A stretch of DNA of 64,000 nt from positions 1,277,001 to 1,341,000 of the forward strand of contig NZ_AP018498.1 in NCBI RefSeq assembly GCF_003569745.1, written 5' to 3'. The translations under genes were made by a program, and so were the position numbers. The notes under the pieces were generated by a model. That model was not told the DNA's origin. It searched no databases and saw only the letters and a list, made by a program, of their open reading frames with translations. This document shows, piece after piece, positions 62,033 through 64,000 of the stretch; the stretch's first letter is position 1, and each line of letters starts with the position of its first letter. Origin of the DNA: Altererythrobacter sp. B11 (GTDB taxonomy: Bacteria; Pseudomonadota; Alphaproteobacteria; Sphingomonadales; Sphingomonadaceae).

Positions 62033-62407
62033 TCAAGCCGCCTCGGCGAAGGCTTGCTGAAGATCGCGAAAATCCTGGCGGACCTCCGCCAGACGCGCGG
62101 CATCGAAATGCACCACGCAATCCAGCAGCGCCTTCCGGGCAGACCCGTAGATCTGCAGGAGTGCGGCGGCGAGCGGCGCCTTGCGGTCCACCCCCATCTC
62201 CAGCGCGGTCACGGCGGTGAGCGCACGGGTGAGAGCCTTGCTGCGATGCGTGGGCGCGTTGAAGCCATGGGCGGAAATTGCTCCGCCAAGGCCCTCGATT
62301 GCCTGCGCCAGGCAGAAAGTCACCAGATCGGCGGAACTGCCGCTGGCTACGCGCGCATCGATTTCGCTGCGGCGATAGGCTTCGTGGGGATCGTTCAGTG
62401 CCAGCAT
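62033..62407 (-). CDS. fliS: Flagellar export chaperone FliS
   Basis: The 124-aa product starts at ATG 62407, 1 nt after the fliD stop. DPHEAYRRSEIDARVASGSS followed by DLVTFCLAQAIEGLGGA is the FliS pattern (Y..... then S/T..ELV..LYD.A), and the helical rest matches its length. FliS binds flagellin C termini in the cytoplasm to prevent early polymerisation. The fliD-fliS order is the usual one. Confidence 0.87.
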   Translation of the reverse strand: MLALNDPHEAYRRSEIDARVASGSSADLVTFCLAQAIEGLGGAISAHGFNAPTHRSKALTRALTAVTALEMGVDRKAPLAAALLQIYGSARKALLDCVVHFDAARLAEVRQDFRDLQQAFAEAA

Positions 62408-62408
62408 C

Positions 62409-63836
62409 TTACTTGCCCGCGTTCCACGCGTCGATCTGCTGTTGCAGGAACGTGAGGGTAGATTGCGAGGCGGCAATGCGCGAATCCGCGCGGGTGAAGC
62501 GGCTCGCCAGCGAAGCGCGCAGCGCTTCCTGCTTGTCGGCCACCTCTGTCAGAGCATCGGCGACATCGCTGGTCTGCGCCTGATAACGCGCGATGGAGGA
62601 GGCAAGTGAACCCGGATCCGCCGTGGATAGCGCCGATCGCTCGATGCCATAGAGCGTGCTGTAAACACCATGCAGGCCCGGTGTGAACATGGCGGCGACC
62701 CCTTCCGGGTCCGCGGCCAGCGCCCGGGAAAGCTGCGCGCTGTCCAGCGTGAATGTGCCGTCGCGTTGGGTGCTGAGCCCCAGCTCGGCCAGCGTGCGGG
62801 GCGATCCCTCGGGCGCATTGGGCATGATGACGGTGCTGGAGAGCTGGGAGAACGCCTGCCGCAGTGCGCGCGCGCCGGGATCGCGTGCCAGATCGCCGGT
62901 CAGCGCATCGGTCGCGGGCAGCAGTTCGCCCAGCACCTGGTTCAGCGCCTGCACCAGATCGCCCATCATGGTGGTGATGTTTTCGGCCGGATTGCCGAAA
63001 GTTATGGTGGTCGGCGCGCCGCTGTTGGTGCCGCTCAGCTTCAGCGCCAGGCCAGGGGCCACTTCGCCCAGATCGTTGCTGGCGCTGGTCATCTGCAGGC
63101 CGTCGAGCTTGTAGGAGGCATCGCCGGAGGTGGCGAGGAGCCGTGCAGGATCGCCGCCGGAGGAAGGGTTCCATGCGAGTGCGGCCAAACCTTCCTCGCC
63201 CGGCGTTTCGCTCGCTTCCACGATGAAGCCGTTCTGCTGGCCTTCGGCCCCTTTCAGCACGAGCTGCGCGCCGGAGGAGGTTTGCGCGACATAGGCGGTG
63301 ACGCCGGGTTTCTTCGCGTTGATCGCGCTGGCAACATCGGCCAGCGTGGCGCCGCTGGGGATCTCCACGGTCACCGGCTCCTGCGCGCCGTCTGCGGTGA
63401 AGCCGGATGCGGTGGTGCTGCCGAAGCGGAAGGTGAGCGAGCCGGCCCCCACCGCCGTATCGCGCGAAGCGAAGGCGGGCGTGCTCAGCCGTTGGCCGGT
63501 GGCGAGGGTTTCGACCTCCAGAGTGTAGCTTCCCGAGCCGGCGGTGCCGAGCGGGGAGGAAACGCTCGCCACGGATGCGTTGGCGATGGCGGGCCGCGGC
63601 GAAAGGTCGCCGGTCCGCACCCGGTCACCGAGCGCGGAAACGAATTGCGACAGCACGTTCTTGATCGAGGAGGCGGAGGAAATCTGCGCCTCGAGCGTGT
63701 CGGTGCGCGTGTTGAGGCGCTCTATCCGATCCTCATACTGGGCCTTGGAAAGCTGGCTCGCCAGTGCCGACATGTCGATGCCGCTGCCGGCGCCGAGCGT
63801 GGTCGCGATCGAGGATGTGGAGGAGGTTTCCGTCAT
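62409..63836 (-). CDS. fliD: Flagellar hook-associated protein 2 (filament cap) FliD
   Basis: The 475-aa protein begins with TTLGAGSGIDMSALASQLSKAQYE, the usual FliD D0 start, and has a long C-terminal coiled region (about 400-470). It forms the pentameric cap that guides flagellin insertion at the filament tip. The central variable domain (about 90-360) is Ala/Gly/Ser-rich. Its stop is 1 nt from the fliS start. The flagellin gene fliC is not in the window. Confidence 0.93.
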   Translation of the reverse strand: MTETSSTSSIATTLGAGSGIDMSALASQLSKAQYEDRIERLNTRTDTLEAQISSASSIKNVLSQFVSALGDRVRTGDLSPRPAIANASVASVSSPLGTAGSGSYTLEVETLATGQRLSTPAFASRDTAVGAGSLTFRFGSTTASGFTADGAQEPVTVEIPSGATLADVASAINAKKPGVTAYVAQTSSGAQLVLKGAEGQQNGFIVEASETPGEEGLAALAWNPSSGGDPARLLATSGDASYKLDGLQMTSASNDLGEVAPGLALKLSGTNSGAPTTITFGNPAENITTMMGDLVQALNQVLGELLPATDALTGDLARDPGARALRQAFSQLSSTVIMPNAPEGSPRTLAELGLSTQRDGTFTLDSAQLSRALAADPEGVAAMFTPGLHGVYSTLYGIERSALSTADPGSLASSIARYQAQTSDVADALTEVADKQEALRASLASRFTRADSRIAASQSTLTFLQQQIDAWNAGK

Positions 63837-63866
63837 GGCCTGGAGAACGGCTTTCTGCCCGGGGGC

Positions 63867-64000
63867 TTAAGGGGTGATCCGGCCATCTGCGTCGAAGCGC
63901 AGTTCCACCGGAACATGAACCGTGGGGGCAAGCGGTCGTTCGCCGCGACCGAGCGAGAGCACATAGGCGAGAACGGCCGCGATGGCGGAATAGAGCTCCT
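63867..64000 (-). CDS. Partial gene upstream of fliD (C-terminal part only)
   Basis: The frame is open from the window edge to TAA at 63867-63869. The last 43 residues read ...LGRGERPLAPTVHVPVELR..., ending RFDADGRITP. It may be a flagellar gene (FlaG-like genes often sit here), but the sequence does not show the FlaG signature. The family is not identified. Confidence 0.55.
   Translation of the reverse strand, partial: ELYSAIAAVLAYVLSLGRGERPLAPTVHVPVELRFDADGRITP

Noticed and set aside
1-64000. tRNA or rRNA genes
   Set aside because: Intergenic gaps were read for T-arm and acceptor-stem patterns; none was found by eye. A covariance-model scan would be needed to exclude them fully.

Overview
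The window is GC-rich, densely coded bacterial chromosome. The gene content points to an alphaproteobacterium of the Sphingomonadales (Erythrobacteraceae/Sphingomonadaceae type): three large TonB-dependent receptors, an Entner-Doudoroff operon, an RcdA-type DUF1465 protein, DUF465 proteins, PtsP, and fliD/fliS next to c-di-GMP genes. This placement is inferred from gene content only. No tRNA, rRNA, CRISPR array, IS element or prophage was seen.

Layout. (1) 1-11720 is a catabolic/transport region. A ModE-like regulator end is followed by a minus-strand run: VOC protein, MFS transporter, AraC regulator, TonB receptor, two dihydroxyacetophenone-dioxygenase-type cupins, an SDR and two zinc alcohol dehydrogenases. 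Divergent from it run a class II aldolase-family gene, an orphan [2Fe-2S] subunit and arsC. The substrate is unknown; the enzyme set suggests a ketone/alcohol or aromatic compound. (2) 11848-28684 is mostly housekeeping: phospholipid-methyltransferase-like protein, lipB, CitE-type lyase, EamA exporter, nadA, MBL hydrolase, rcdA-like gene, ptsP, RodZ-like protein, cpoB, tilS and an L,D-transpeptidase. (3) 28767-36452 is a tight operon, zwf-edd-glk-eda, ending in a strongly diverged PEP-carboxylase-family gene. The four downstream genes overlap by 4 nt each, and no pgl is present. (4) 36547-50760 holds a transglutaminase-like protease, a YjbQ protein, a DUF6152/secreted-protein pair, a 1106-aa TonB receptor, rimO, a K+ channel-like protein, surE-serS and a sulfotransferase. 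(5) 50854-56473 is a candidate uptake module: a tandem-MarR regulator, a second DUF6152/secreted-protein pair, and a divergent 1006-aa TonB receptor with a palindromic promoter region. (6) 56804-64000 is a c-di-GMP/flagellar region: a CHASE2-EAL protein, a 38-codon ORF with an SD-sequestering hairpin and its own terminator, a GGEEF cyclase, a LuxR protein with a degenerate receiver, fliS, fliD and an unidentified partial gene.

The items most worth a second look are the PEPC-like protein with altered active-site motifs in the Entner-Doudoroff operon, the 38-codon gene with its hairpin, the twice-occurring DUF6152 plus secreted-protein pair, the cupin catabolic cluster, and a 14-nt element shared by the transpeptidase and EAL-gene upstream regions. 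Dispersed repeats sit only in three gaps between convergent genes.
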